The notes under the pieces are model-generated. The model searched no databases and had not been told where the DNA came from. It was given only the letters and a program-made list of their open reading frames with translations. Below are positions 9,401 to 15,714 of a DNA stretch of 15,714 nucleotides, one piece after another (the first letter of the stretch is position 1; each line of letters starts with the position of its first letter). Origin of the DNA: Gonium pectorale (taxonomy: Eukaryota; Chlorophyta; Chlorophyceae; Chlamydomonadales; Volvocaceae). The stretch covers positions 720,041 to 735,754 of the forward strand of contig LSYV01000018.1 in the NCBI GenBank assembly GCA_001584585.1, given 5' to 3'. The position numbers were made by a program, and so were the translations under genes.

Positions 9401-10570
9401 CCAGTCCGTCGAACACGGGCTGCAACAGGTCGATGATCCAGCGCTCCAGTCCGCGCTGGTACACTCGCCACACCTTGCGCCAGCACATGTTGACCCATTC
9501 CACACTCTCGCCCGGGTCAGTCGCCAACGCCGACCCCGAGCCCCCAGACGCCGCCAGCGACCCGCCGGAGCCGTCCATCGTGCCGAGGGGGCTGCCCGGC
9601 GGTGTACCGGCTGCGGCGCCTGCGCCGCCACCACCCAGGAACGGCGCAGCACCGACCGCCGCCGCCCCGACGGCGGCGCCGTCGGCAGTTGCCCGCCTCC
9701 CTGTCCCCGCCCCCAAGCCCGCTGCACCACTGGCGGCGTCGCCGGCAGCGGCGTCGCCTCCGCTCCCACTGGTGGACGCGCTGCTCCCGCTGCTCCGGCG
9801 CAGGTCCAAAAGCTCCATCAGCGCTCGGCCCCAGCTCTGCCTCGCCACCCAGCGGCCGACCAGCTGCAGGGCCACCGTCAGCAGCACGCCCAGCGCCACA
9901 CCCCCCGCATTAATCCTGGGTTGCAGGGGATGGGGTCGAGAGGCGAGGGGACCAAGATGCTTAACGGGGGCTGAAGGGCGTTGCCAGGATCATGCATTCT
10001 GGTCAGCCCGGCGAGTAAACTACAACAGCAGGGGAGGGCGCTTGGGCAGGTGCGACCCATTGCCTCCTGGAGAGCTCACTAGCTCCCACGCCCATTCAGT
10101 TTTGGCCCTGCACGGCACGCACCCGGTCCGCGCTGGCAGGTGCGTCGCTGACGCCACCGGCGTGGGGGGCAGGAGCCGCTGCGCCACCTGCTGCGCAGCC
10201 TCATGCCGCCGGGTCGCGTGCTGCTGTGACAAGGGAGGCTGGTGCTGGTGCTGGTGCTGCCGGCTTTGCTGTGGGTGGCCCGGCGCGGCTGTCGTCTTGG
10301 ACGCGTGCGGCCCCGCGAACAGGGGCGCGGGCTCCGCGTCCGCCCAGCCGCCAGAAAGTGCCTAAGGGGCGGTGGAACAAGAGCGTGAGAATATAAGCGC
10401 GTGTGGCTGGTTGCGTGGGGGCGGAAAGGGGGGTTGACGCGTAGAGGGGGGGGATTCCGTCAGCACACGGTCACCGGCCATGTTGCACGGAGGATGGCCA
10501 AACGGCTGCTTTGCTGACCAATTACAAGATTGATGCCCGACTGACCTCCGACCAGCCAACAGCAGCGCAT
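3316..10570 (-). CDS. SMP-C2 lipid-transfer/membrane-contact protein, NTMC2-like, 12-exon model
   Basis: Predicted membrane-tethered lipid-transfer protein acting at contact sites between organelles. The exon model, minus strand, is 10570-10475 (tentative first exon), 10361-10123, 9915-9402, 8885-8775, 8371-7943, 7617-7528, 7315-7217, 6893-6789, 6574-6473, 6238-6125, 5823-3818 and 3466-3316 (TAG stop). All junction phases agree and give about 1351 residues. In order: hydrophobic segment (about 116-133), Ala/Gly/Ser linker, SMP domain (about 248-463), C2 domain (about 494-633), low-complexity extension (634-1300), transmembrane helix (about 1304-1323) and LEQ repeats. The SMP and C2 signatures resemble plant NTMC2 proteins as I recall them, notably the type 5/6 group; that match is from memory. 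SMP domains bind lipids in a hydrophobic groove; C2 domains bind membranes. The algal protein is much longer than typical plant members because of the extension. The domain call is firm; the first exon and the 5823 acceptor are the weakest parts. Confidence 0.8.
3347..3356. repeat. Ten-base C homopolymer in the last coding exon
   Basis: The plus-strand run of ten C, preceded by another run of C (3340-3345) split by one G, encodes the Gly run near the C terminus of the SMP-C2 protein. Homopolymers of this length are prone to length change and sequencing error. Confidence 0.9.
3818..5823 (-). CDS. Long low-complexity exon: Ala-rich tracts, WWxFW motifs, conserved-looking C-terminal helix
   Basis: A 2006-base exon following the C2 domain, probably from acceptor GCCGCGCAG at 5824 (phase 0) to donor GTGAGG at 3817. 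It opens PFDDDEADSG, then has an Ala-rich, probably helical tract (about residues 660-715) and a second one (about 845-880, plus positions about 5190-5080), separated by Gly/Ser/Pro-rich sequence likely to be disordered. Two PWW(H/Q)FW motifs lie at 4227-4204 and 4077-4051. The end changes character: a helix-like segment (EEIAAEVARLKEDSWRERSD) and HVSNLWVKAVERNDR, rich in charged and aromatic residues and adjacent to the membrane helix of the next exon. That end looks conserved, the middle does not. The frame is open for 2.1 kb, though GC-rich DNA makes long frames common, and the opposite-strand frames here are shadows. Confidence 0.72.
6125..7617 (-). CDS. Exons encoding the linker and C2 domain
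   Basis: Five phase-0 exons: 7617-7528, 7315-7217, 6893-6789, 6574-6473 and 6238-6125. The first is an Ala/Leu-rich linker ending LPEAFK. The C2 domain follows: GELSVALREARNLPVWGFPG (strand 1 and loop 1), SNPYCRLVLGDQ (the NPY pattern of C2 strand 2), RAPVWNQEFQFLVEDP (the classic P-x-W-N-E/Q-x-F-x-F motif), VLEMLVKDSHLTGRTEVGRA and a final strand GEVLVELSYK. The Ca2+-loop acidic residues are incomplete: loop 1 has GFPGQSNPY where a Ca2+-binding C2 usually has an Asp before PY, and loop 3 has KDSHLTGRTE. Ca2+ binding is therefore doubtful, and a Ca2+-independent lipid or protein contact is more likely. One internal donor, at 6788, is GC rather than GT. Confidence 0.85.
7943..8371 (-). CDS. 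Main SMP-domain exon
   Basis: A 143-codon exon, acceptor CGCCAG before 8371 and donor GTGCGG at 7942, both phase 0. It carries the most diagnostic part of the protein: DSDLNGVVDLRYTGGARMLL, then KVPVLVSDLDLECQMWLKLR, APMCPWIGTISLAFVGPPNV and LRKLLTVDLPALMVLPQRLE. The LRYTGGARM pattern, the repeated V-x-D-x-D/W-L-K-L-R strand, the conserved PW-x-G turn and the LLTVDLP ending are the features I associate with plant NTMC2 SMP domains. Alternating hydrophobic residues fit the lipid-binding barrel. The last 30 residues (SVTTIAEAAVGRDTIMRAVA) look helical and lead to the C2 linker. This is the strongest coding evidence in the window. Confidence 0.92.
8775..9915 (-). CDS. Exons encoding the N-terminal membrane segment and first half of the SMP domain
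   Basis: Two exons, 9915-9402 and 8885-8775. The first opens with a hydrophobic stretch (VALGVLLTVALQLVGRWVA, about residues 117-135), the likely membrane anchor that precedes SMP domains in E-Syt/NTMC2 proteins. A long Gly/Ala/Ser spacer follows, then the SMP start with EWVNMCWRKVWRVYQRGLE and WIIDLLQPVFDGL. The Trp-Val-Asn entry and the amphipathic helix ending in the LLQPVFD pattern are typical of the family. The donor is GTGCGT at 9401, phase 0. Exon 8885-8775 (acceptor CTTCAG, donor GTGAGG) encodes 37 residues, including SVPRWLCRLRVVELTLD and the SNMRRRNSRK segment leading into the SMP beta-sheet. Confidence 0.85.
8886..9401 (-). other. Intron inside the SMP domain coding region (516 bases)
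   Basis: Runs from donor GTGCGT at 9401 to acceptor CTTCAG at 8886. Its first bases are a (GTGC)n microsatellite on the minus strand. The rest is GC-rich with no coding resemblance. Open frames that read through it on either strand are chance. Confidence 0.7.
9378..9401. repeat. (GCAC)n / (GTGC)n microsatellite at a splice donor
   Basis: About six tandem copies of GCAC on the plus strand, read as GTGC on the coding strand. The first copy is the donor of the SMP-domain intron, directly after the CTG codon ending LLQPVFDGL. Confidence 0.9.
10123..10361 (-). CDS. N-terminal Gln/His-rich exon of the SMP-C2 gene
   Basis: Open from an acceptor ending CCCCTTAG to a donor GTGCGTGCC at 10122. It ends in phase 2 (GG), and the next exon starts with G at 9915 after a CAACCCAG acceptor, so a Gly codon is restored and the frame runs directly into the hydrophobic segment. 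The encoded stretch (about residues 33-111) is low complexity, with an HQHQHQ run from a GGT/GCT-type trinucleotide repeat and a Gln/Arg/Ala-rich helix-like part. It looks like a linker between a targeting sequence and the membrane segment. No known domain is visible. The matching phase is the main support; the acceptor at 10362 could be displaced. Confidence 0.55.
10475..10570 (-). CDS. Tentative first coding exon of the SMP-C2 gene
   Basis: No in-frame ATG exists in the next exon (10361-10123), and the only in-frame Met near the start of exon 9915-9402 lies after the hydrophobic segment, so the start must be upstream. An ATG at 10570-10568 opens 32 codons ending at CCG before a possible donor GTGACC at 10474. 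This is phase 0, matching the next exon. The 113-base intron that follows is pyrimidine-rich on the minus strand and ends in CCCCTTAG. The encoded N terminus has no acidic residue, several Ser and Arg, and a hydrophobic start, as in a plastid or mitochondrial transit peptide. The donor is not a strong consensus. Other frames here (donor GAG|GTCAGT, phase 0) are also possible but lack an ATG in the same frame. Confidence 0.35.
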
Positions 10571-11839
10571 CGGGGCGCCAAGCGTCGCCTCAGACGGCAG
10601 CGATGCCTGCCGTCGCTGGCGACCGACCCGGGAAGATGCTGCGGTATGACCTGAGCGACCACGGGAATATCGAGATCCCACGGGAAGAGAGCAGCGCGCT
10701 CGTCAGGAGCATGCTGACGCACTGCGTACACAGCCAGCGGCACTTGCGCAAGATGACACGGCTCAGCACGGGGTCCACATCCAAGGGCTTACCGGCCGCT
10801 TCAAGACGTTTGCGCAGCCCAGCCTTGCCTCCAACCCTCCACCCATGGTCCTTTCAGCCCGGGTCCGCTGATCTTAGGCTAGGCTACACGAAATCATGTC
10901 GTCTGTACGGGACTCTAGACCCTAGCAGAGCTGCAAAGCCCGGCACAAGGTAGGCAAGTGTCTGCCCGCAGCCTCGCTGTGATGCACACGCTCCTCGTTT
11001 ATTTTTGTTGATGATGAGGGTATTATTTACAATCGAACTAGTAAAGGATGTGAAATGGAGTCATTCGCCAATCAAGACCGAGGTAGATTTTCCAGCCCCG
11101 AAGTCCACTGATTGTTTTCTGAGTCATTAGCGTGCATGGGATTCTCAGCAATTGGACGGGGCAGAGCGAGATGCAAGTGCCGGACTTCGGTTCCGGGATG
11201 CGCACGACGACCCGTGGATTTTCGTCCTCACTTGCATTTGTTGGTGTGCATTGCAGTTTTGGCATAACAACAGTGACAATAACTGTCCCCATGCTCTGAG
11301 CCTGGTCTGAGGTCGTGGCACCCCTCTGTCCGCTAGCTGCCGTGGTTGCCATAACAGTGAGGGCATAGACACTTGCTAACTGCAATACGAAGGATGCGTC
11401 TATGGGGCAGAGCTAAGCAGCTGGGACAGCAGGGTCAAACACTTAAGGTAACTGCTGCTCCGGGTTTGCTTGGGCTTGCGCGCGTTGTCCAGGCGCTGCA
11501 AAGAGTATTGGAACTTGAAGTATGGTGGATGCTTACGTGGGTCAACCCTGGTGTCGCCCGCCACTCCACACTTTAGGATGCGCGCTGTGGTTGCTCACGG
11601 CACGCGGTGGCGGTGGCGGAGGCGACGGAGGGCATTGCTTCCACAGATGACATTCATGTAACGGTGAGGCTGACGGCGGGCAAGGACATGCCTGCCCCAA
11701 CAATTTGCGACGATGTCCGGCTTCACCGCTGCCCTTTCGCCAGCAACCGACGAGTTGCGCGTCTGGCACCATCCAGCCACCACCAGCGCGTCAGCGAGCA
11801 TCTTAGTCCCTTTCTCTTCCGTTGCCCTATGGTGCTGCG
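10571..11839. promoter_or_regulatory. Divergent intergenic region between the SMP-C2 and PhoD-like genes
   Basis: About 1.27 kb separates the two predicted start codons, so both promoters and 5' UTRs should lie here. Bases about 10980-11400 are visibly less GC-rich than both genes. I see no confident TATA box or named motif. Two parts stay open over some length: 10590-10860 on both strands, and a minus-strand frame at 11352-11038. Neither can be assigned. The 11600-11839 part is probably 5' UTR or core promoter of the PhoD-like gene. Confidence 0.4.
11038..11352 (-). CDS. Doubtful small open frame (104 residues) of lower GC
   Basis: The ATG at 11352 opens MATTAASGQRGATTSDQAQS, followed by a hydrophobic beta-like stretch (MGTVIVTVVMPKLQC), PRVVVRIPEP, and a Trp/Leu-rich end, with a TAG stop at 11040-11038. 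A TGTAA poly(A)-type signal follows six bases later (11031-11027), which is too close for a normal 3' UTR. Base composition is clearly lower in GC than the neighbouring genes. I do not recognise a family. It may be a young or foreign gene, a fragment of a mobile element, or chance. A GTGAGG donor inside the frame suggests it could also be part of a spliced transcript. Confidence 0.18.
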   Translation of the reverse strand: MATTAASGQRGATTSDQAQSMGTVIVTVVMPKLQCTPTNASEDENPRVVVRIPEPKSGTCISLCPVQLLRIPCTLMTQKTISGLRGWKIYLGLDWRMTPFHILY

Positions 11840-14800
11840 ATGTCCCAGCAGGCGTCGGCGCCGTCGTCTCCACGGCCGCCGGAGCCCGAAAAGGCCGACG
11901 TTGCGGACAACACCTGCTGCGGCCACGAGCTTGCAGCGCCGTACACTGCCGGCCCGTTCGTCAAATTCTGGCGCCTCGAGCGGGAGGACGCGCCCGAGCG
12001 CGCCCCCGGCGGCATTGGCTACCCGTCGTTTCGCATCAGCGAGTCCGCGCCGCCGCCGGTCTCGCACGCGCTCGGCCAGGGCGCCCAGAATTTGGATGGG
12101 CCGGACCAGATCCGGGTCTGGGTAGGGACCATTCTGTTGGTCACCAAGGTGCGTGGGTATGTACAAGGCGTACCTTCTGCGATGGTGGTTGGGTAGAGCA
12201 GGGTGCACGGTGGGGGCGGGGAGTTATGCAAGCAGCGAGGGCGTTGGCACAGGGATGGAAGCTCCGAGCCCGAAATGCCGTGCCCTACCCGTCCGGGTCC
12301 AGGCTGGCGAGACGGCTGGACGGTACACTCTTGCGCCCGCTCCGGGAAAAGGGTGTGTCAGTCGGGGAAGCACGGGCTGCCGGCAGTGTTGAGCTAGGCC
12401 CCAGCTCCACGCCAGCGAGGAGGCCAGCGAGGGGCCGAGCTGCCGCACCTCGGGTGGAGCCGGGGGCCCGGCGGTTGCTCAGCGTGGCCAGCCTACCTAC
12501 GGGCTGCCTGGTGGGCTCGTCAGATGCGGACCGGACAGATTCTCCGGCTGACGGGCATGCCGCTGGCCGCGTAGCAGATATGGGGCGCCGTACCGAGAAC
12601 ACGGACGAGAGGCTGTGCGAGCGACGGCACGCCGAGTGAGCGACTGCTGCGTCGCTCGCGCACAAGACGAGCGACGCCCCCCCCCCCACCGCCAACAATA
12701 GCCCAATGGCGCATGACCCCAAGCCAATGTCTCCTGGCCGCTACGCTGCTGCCTGTTTCACCGCCGCGTGGGCGCCATCCCCCTGCGCCACTTCCTCGTT
12801 ATCCGTTGGCTGCCTCCCGCCTCAGCCTCATCCCCTGGTGTGTTGGTCGTCCCCCAGCATGCCCTTCGGCCCCTTGACTCATCGGCACTAGTTAGGAAGC
12901 GCCAAAGCTGTTAATACCCGCCCTTAACCCTTCCCTCAGGCGGACCCCGCGAAGGTGGAGGTGAAAGTGACGGTGAGGGGGTTTCGGGGGTTATAGGAGC
13001 ACAGACGCAGCTTTTACGCCTTGTACGCCCCTATACTGCAGCGGCAGCCGTTGTCGCCGAGGCAGCGGGCCGGCGGCCGCCGGATCGCACGGTTACCAGC
13101 CCCTGCCTGGATGCTGGGTTGCAGGCGGTGGCGGGGGGCCAGGCAGTTCCGCGCTTTTTACGCAACTAAGCCAGACGCTCGGCGCCGTCCTCCCGCTGCC
13201 TGCCTTTGCTCTCCAGAGCCAGAAGGGGCAGGTGTTTACTCTGGGCAAGGAGGAGATCGACAAGTTTGCCGGCTGGCGTGCGCTGCGCTTCTGGGTCAAG
13301 ATGGTGGTGGAGCCGGGGCACAACGAGGTGGGGGAGGGCTCGGGTGCAAGGGCAATGTGCATGCCGGGGGAGGGGGGGGGCACACAAGGGCTTGGGGCGA
13401 GGGGCAGAGGCAAGCAGTCGGACTTGGATGCGGCAGCACTGCTTTGCCACCCTCACATTGTCGCACCCATTGTACTGCTGGTGCCCGACCAAACCGTAAG
13501 GTCGGACCGCTGTACTGCATCGTCGTGTTGTGTGCATTGCAGGTGCAGTACAGCGTCAAGGTGGACGACGCCGAGCTGCGGCTGTCGGACGGGAGCCCCT
13601 TCAGTATCCACATCGCGGGTGAGCCACGCCAGTAGCCCCCTGTCCTGCTGGGTTCGCAGCTGGGGCCGACACTGAAGCTGGGATGCAACCCAACTGATCC
13701 CGGGGCCCGATACCAATGAATGGATCACACGCGCGGGCCTTGCGTATAGCGGTTGCTTGTTCCTGCCGTGGCCCCACCGCAGCCGAGTAATCGCTCTGCC
13801 GGACCTGCTTACCGGCACTGCCCAACTTCCGCGACCTGACTCCCTCCCCGTCCTCGTACCCGCCTCGCACACGCGTACGCCTGGCGCGGCGCCCGCTCGC
13901 AGGTAGCTCGCAGCCCACGCACTGGGGCTACTACAGCTGCAGCGGCTTCTCGCTGGACGTGCCGGCCGCGGAGCGCGAGGGGACGTGGAGGGGTATGGCC
14001 CCCCTGTGGCAGGACGTGTGGAATGTGCACAAGGAGGTGTGTCGGCGGTCTGGGCGATGGGGTGAGGAGGACATGGGAGGAGAGGAACAACCGCAGAGCG
14101 GTGGGGGGCCAGGCGGGGTTGGGGCGAAGGTATCATGTTACAACGGGCAGGACCTATGGAGGGCGGGAAGGCTATGAGGGCTCACGAGGGTGGGTCGGCT
14201 GGGCAGGGTCGGGATCATGGATGAGGCCCCGGTCTCCGCTGGGTGGGGTGGGGTGGGGTGGGGGCGTCCCCGCGCAGTCCGCCCGCCTGGTGCGTCGTGC
14301 CCCTGCCCCCCAACACAGGGCCCGCTCCTCTCTCCCCTATTAAGCCGGTGCCCCTGCCCTGCCTGCCCTCAAGCCGCCCTGCCCCCTTCCCCATCATGGA
14401 TCTGATTGCCCACGGACTGCCCCGTCCCTTCCTGCCCTGCCGCACCACCTCACCCCTCGCAGAAGCCCATGCATCTGCTGGTGGGCGGGGGCGACCAGCT
14501 CTACAACGACGACGTGTGGCAGGTGGGCCGTGCGTCGCGTGCTGGGGATGCATACGGCAGGCTCGGAGAAGCACGCCTGCAAAATCGGCGCTCGCAACAC
14601 ACGCGAGGTTGCTCCTGCTCGTTGGAATACTTAGACACGCTTGTAATGCTCGTTAGCAATATAAGCTTGTTTAAGTCACGCTGTCAAGCATGAAGGCAGG
14701 GCCCAGGCCCTGGCCCTCTGCTGTGTAGTGTGCAGGGTCGCAAATGCACGTGCTGGGCCTCCTCGGGGCTTTGATGCGTTGCTTGAGTGGCGCTGCGGGT

Positions 14801-15293
14801 TGGCACGGGCATGCGAGTGCGCTGCGACCATGCAGGCAGCAGCGGGGGGCTGATAGAGCAGCGCGCGTGGGCGTGCAGGAGGGTCCTGCACGCTCCACCT
14901 GTAGCCAAGATCCCTGAACCCGGCCCAGATGCGGCGCCCGGGTTGAGGTTTCCAGGAAACCAGAGCTCACCCTTCACCGCAGCCCAACCCAATCACAGCC
15001 ACCCGCCACACCATGCCCGCGCCCACGCCTGCCTTTTGAAGCTCCCTCCCACCTACGCCCCCCTCCCGCCCACCCTCCTCTCCACACCCTATTCCCTCCC
15101 TCCCTCTCAGCTCAAGATCCTGCACGACCGCTTCCTCAGCCTCCCGCGCGCCACACCAGACGACCGCAAGAAGCGAGCCGGCACGGCCATGGACAGCGCC
15201 ATGCAGGTGGCGGTGGAGGCCTACTACTTCCACCACTACGCGGTGCACTTCAGCCAGCCGGTGGTGCGGGACGTGTACGCGTGCGTGCCGCAG
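11840..15293 (+). CDS. PhoD-like metallophosphatase, 5' part (seven exons, gene runs off the window)
   Basis: Exons 11840-12148, 12940-12972, 13217-13327, 13543-13618, 13903-14036, 14463-14522 and 15111-15293 join without a frame break into 302 codons; the last donor is GTGGGT at 15294. The ATG at 11840 is the first in frame after a TAG at 11804. Residues 1-35 are Pro/Ala/Ser-rich. Residues about 40-175 hold GPFVKFWRLE, IRVWVGTILLVTK and WRALRFWVKMVVEPG, a beta-rich N-terminal region. The catalytic domain starts near residue 180 with HWGYYSCSGFSLDVP and continues with MHLLVGGGDQLYNDDVWQ, whose Asp232 is the expected metal ligand. It then has VEAYYFHHYAVHFSQP. This order is that of the PhoD-related phosphatase family (PhoD_2 type) of fungi, amoebae and algae. 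The downstream WDDHD-type metal motif should lie in the next exon, outside the window. No signal peptide is seen. Substrate unknown. Confidence 0.82.
12149..12939 (+). other. Intron 1 of the PhoD-like gene (791 bases)
   Basis: Runs from donor GTGCGT to acceptor CCCTCAG, both phase 0. Long open frames cross it on both strands but none resembles a protein I know, and they are interrupted relative to the coding frame. It includes an 11-base-scale poly-C run near 12677-12687 and otherwise unremarkable GC-rich sequence. I see no nested gene. Confidence 0.65.
14241..14264 (+). repeat. (GGGGT)n run in intron 5 of the PhoD-like gene, G-quadruplex candidate
   Basis: Four or more tracts of three to five G separated by single T on the transcribed-sense strand, so both DNA and pre-mRNA could fold into a G-quadruplex. 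It lies about 200 bases before the acceptor of intron 5. Confidence 0.75.
14523..15110 (+). other. Intron 6 of the PhoD-like gene (588 bases) with an AT-rich patch
   Basis: Lies between GDQLYNDDVWQ and the exon starting LKILHDRF; donor GTGGGC and acceptor CCTCTCAG after a strong pyrimidine tract. Bases about 14620-14690 are clearly AT-richer than the surroundings and contain a sense-strand TGTAA at 14642-14646. No terminal repeats or recognisable transposon proteins were found by eye. Confidence 0.6.
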
Positions 15294-15619
15294 GTGGGTG
15301 GGTGGGTGGGAGGCGCATGCGGGGGGGGGGCCGGGGTGCATGCACAGGTGGGGGCGGTGAGAACTGCGGAGGTGAGGGGGCGGGGCGGGGGGCCCGTCAT
15401 ACAGACGCAGGCGAGGTCGCGAAGGGACACGCCTGGCAGGGGCGAAGGCGGCAGTTGGGGGGTGGAAACAAGGGGAGGGGAGAGGAGGGGAGGAGAGAAG
15501 AGCACACAAGGTCCCGTGGGGTGCGGGACGCAGTGCGCCTCCAAGCCCACCCTGAGACCTAGTCGTCCCGTTGTCTGCGTCCGACATGAACTCTTTGCCC
15601 TCCCACTCGCCGCCGCCTC
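15294..15619 (+). other. Start of intron 7 of the PhoD-like gene
   Basis: Begins at GTGGGTGGG after the CAG codon of ACVPQ. The sequence is strongly G-rich on the plus strand up to about 15500, then C/T-rich. No acceptor followed by recognisable PhoD sequence appears before the window ends. Confidence 0.6.
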
Positions 15620-15714
15620 TCCCCCNCCCCCCNCCCCNCACNCNCACACNCNCACCGACGACGCACGCACACGCGCGCGCGCGCCGACACACGACGACGA
15701 CGACGACGACGACG
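15620..15714. repeat. Simple-sequence tract with unresolved bases: C-rich, CA/CG dinucleotide, then (ACG)n
   Basis: C-rich and CA/CG dinucleotide sequence contains seven N positions (15626, 15633, 15638, 15642, 15644, 15650, 15652), followed by eight ACG copies at 15691-15714. It lies in the intron after exon 7 of the PhoD-like gene. The Ns show that the tract was not resolved in sequencing or assembly. Confidence 0.9.

Noticed and set aside
9378..9401. CRISPR-like or regulatory tandem repeat
   Set aside because: Four-base perfect units without spacers are a plain microsatellite, and the sequence is eukaryotic.
7845..9899. A single 684-codon minus-strand frame taken as one uninterrupted gene
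   Set aside because: It reads in frame through introns and, beyond 8371, leaves the SMP frame. The SMP sequence requires splicing at 9401/8886 and 8774/8372, each with good GT-AG signals.
10385..10400. TATATT-like element (minus strand) as core promoter of the SMP-C2 gene
   Set aside because: A start site just downstream would leave no in-frame ATG in exon 10361-10123, so the element more likely lies in the first intron.
11713..12639. 308-codon plus-strand frame overlapping exon 1 of the phosphatase
   Set aside because: Out of frame with the conserved GPFVKFWRLE and VWVGTILLVTK sequence and runs through the intron 1 donor without similarity to any family.
1..15714. tRNA, rRNA or complete transposon
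   Set aside because: No cloverleaf with a TTCGA-type T loop in proper spacing, no rRNA-like conserved stretch, and no transposase, reverse transcriptase or terminal repeats were seen by eye.

Overview
This is nuclear DNA of a eukaryote, most likely a volvocine green alga (Chlamydomonas/Volvox relatives). The evidence is very high GC, many short exons joined by GT-AG introns of about 100-800 bases with GTGAGG/GTGCGT-type donors and GCAG acceptors, long Ala/Gly/Ser-rich protein stretches, and TGTAA poly(A)-type signals. There are no bacterial-style operons. Most long open frames are shadows on the opposite strand or in the wrong frame of GC-rich exons. The genus is inferred from style, not from a sequence match.

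Layout. Bases 1-3315 contain no gene I can support; they may be UTR or intergenic DNA. Bases about 10570 down to 3316 (minus strand) carry one large gene, reconstructed by eye as 12 exons with matching splice phases. Its order is: an N-terminal hydrophobic segment, an SMP lipid-transfer domain, a C2 domain, a roughly 670-residue low-complexity extension with two Ala-rich tracts and two PWWxFW motifs, and a C-terminal transmembrane helix followed by a Leu-heptad tail. It resembles plant NTMC2 (plant synaptotagmin/E-Syt-like) proteins, especially the types linked to plastid or organelle contact sites. Bases 10571-11839 form a divergent intergenic region with an odd lower-GC open frame. Bases 11840 to the right edge (plus strand) carry the 5' part of a PhoD-like metallophosphatase gene, seven exons and 302 codons; it continues past the window.

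The two genes are transcribed divergently from about 1.3 kb of shared upstream DNA. One is predicted to move lipid between membranes and the other to hydrolyse phosphoesters. A functional link is possible but nothing in the sequence proves it. The most interesting points are: the apparent stop of the large exon at 3814-3816 lies inside a GTGAGG donor, so splicing adds a tail anchor and intron retention removes it; a likely GC-AG intron inside the C2 domain; the repeated PWWxFW motif; and a splice donor embedded in a (GTGC)n microsatellite.
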